DNA of 33,788 nucleotides from Mesorhizobium plurifarium (lineage in GTDB: Bacteria; Pseudomonadota; Alphaproteobacteria; Rhizobiales; Rhizobiaceae): assembly GCA_000824785.1 (NCBI GenBank), contig CCNB01000021.1, positions 1-33,788 on the forward strand. Direction: 5' to 3'. Position numbers and translations under genes: made by a program. Within the stretch, counting starts at the first letter, position 1. Every line of letters begins with the position of its first letter. Under the pieces are notes generated by a model, which was given only the letters and a program-made list of their open reading frames with translations, ran no database searches and had not been told where the DNA came from. Of this stretch, positions 33,679 to 33,788 are shown one piece after another.

Positions 33679-33788
33679 GCTCCCCCTTCTCCCCTTGTGA
33701 GGGCTTTGCACGGGAAGCGAAGTCGGGTTCGGTGTGTTAATAGAGCTTTTTAAAAGGCCGGCGGATCGGTTTTCGGCGGTCTTGTGGG

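Overview
The window reads as a chromosomal segment of a high-GC alphaproteobacterium of the order Rhizobiales, most likely Mesorhizobium or a close relative. The evidence is the gene content (RutR-type TetR regulators, an ArsR-methyltransferase fusion ahead of metF, EttA, Tam, a NitT/TauT-type pyrimidine transporter), very GC-rich codon use, and several families of short intergenic repeats of the kind common in that group. I see no rRNA, tRNA, CRISPR array, integrase, transposase or phage gene. Genus is inferred from protein and repeat character, not from a database search.

Layout. 1-3900: an Rrf2 regulator with an AhpD-like carboxymuconolactone decarboxylase protein, then two translationally coupled SDR oxidoreductases that diverge from an MmyB-type XRE regulator whose mRNA may be leaderless. 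3900-15110: a reductive pyrimidine catabolism locus. It holds a RutR-like regulator, an omega-amino acid (beta-alanine):pyruvate aminotransferase, a second RutR-like regulator, a Zn-dependent beta-ureidopropionase-type hydrolase, a dihydropyrimidinase, a small secreted Cys protein, a cupin on the opposite strand, and a four-gene ABC importer (ATPase, two permeases, NMT1/THI5-like binding protein) closed by a strong terminator. Three copies of a TTGwCC-N4-GGTCAr palindrome, close to the E. coli RutR operator, lie before the aminotransferase and between the second regulator and the hydrolase. Together these steps would import a pyrimidine or its degradation product, open the ring of a dihydropyrimidine, remove the carbamoyl group and send beta-alanine to malonate semialdehyde. 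The dihydropyrimidine dehydrogenase for the first step is not in the window.

15200-20750: a secreted CHRD protein; a possible minus-strand operon of an alpha/beta hydrolase, a CaiB/BaiF CoA transferase and a TPP enzyme (the last two overlap by 4 nt); and a secreted RNase T2 with an extra N-terminal domain. 20770-28060: a membrane diguanylate cyclase, EttA, Tam, a small secreted protein, a FabH-like ketosynthase, an isoprenylcysteine methyltransferase-like membrane protein and a MOSC protein. 28060-31000: a DUF2293 protein coupled to TrmO, diverging from an ArsR-methyltransferase fusion gene that overlaps metF. 31000-33788: a 28-residue single-span membrane protein gene with a strong ribosome binding site, a DMT exporter and a fold-III PLP decarboxylase of the ornithine/lysine type.

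The most interesting items are the RutR-like operator set with two RutR paralogs, the 28-aa membrane protein, the ArsR-methyltransferase/metF pair with its AT-rich palindrome, and the CoA transferase/TPP enzyme pair of unknown substrate. I found no convincing wholly new multi-gene system; most of the window is ordinary rhizobial metabolism and regulation.
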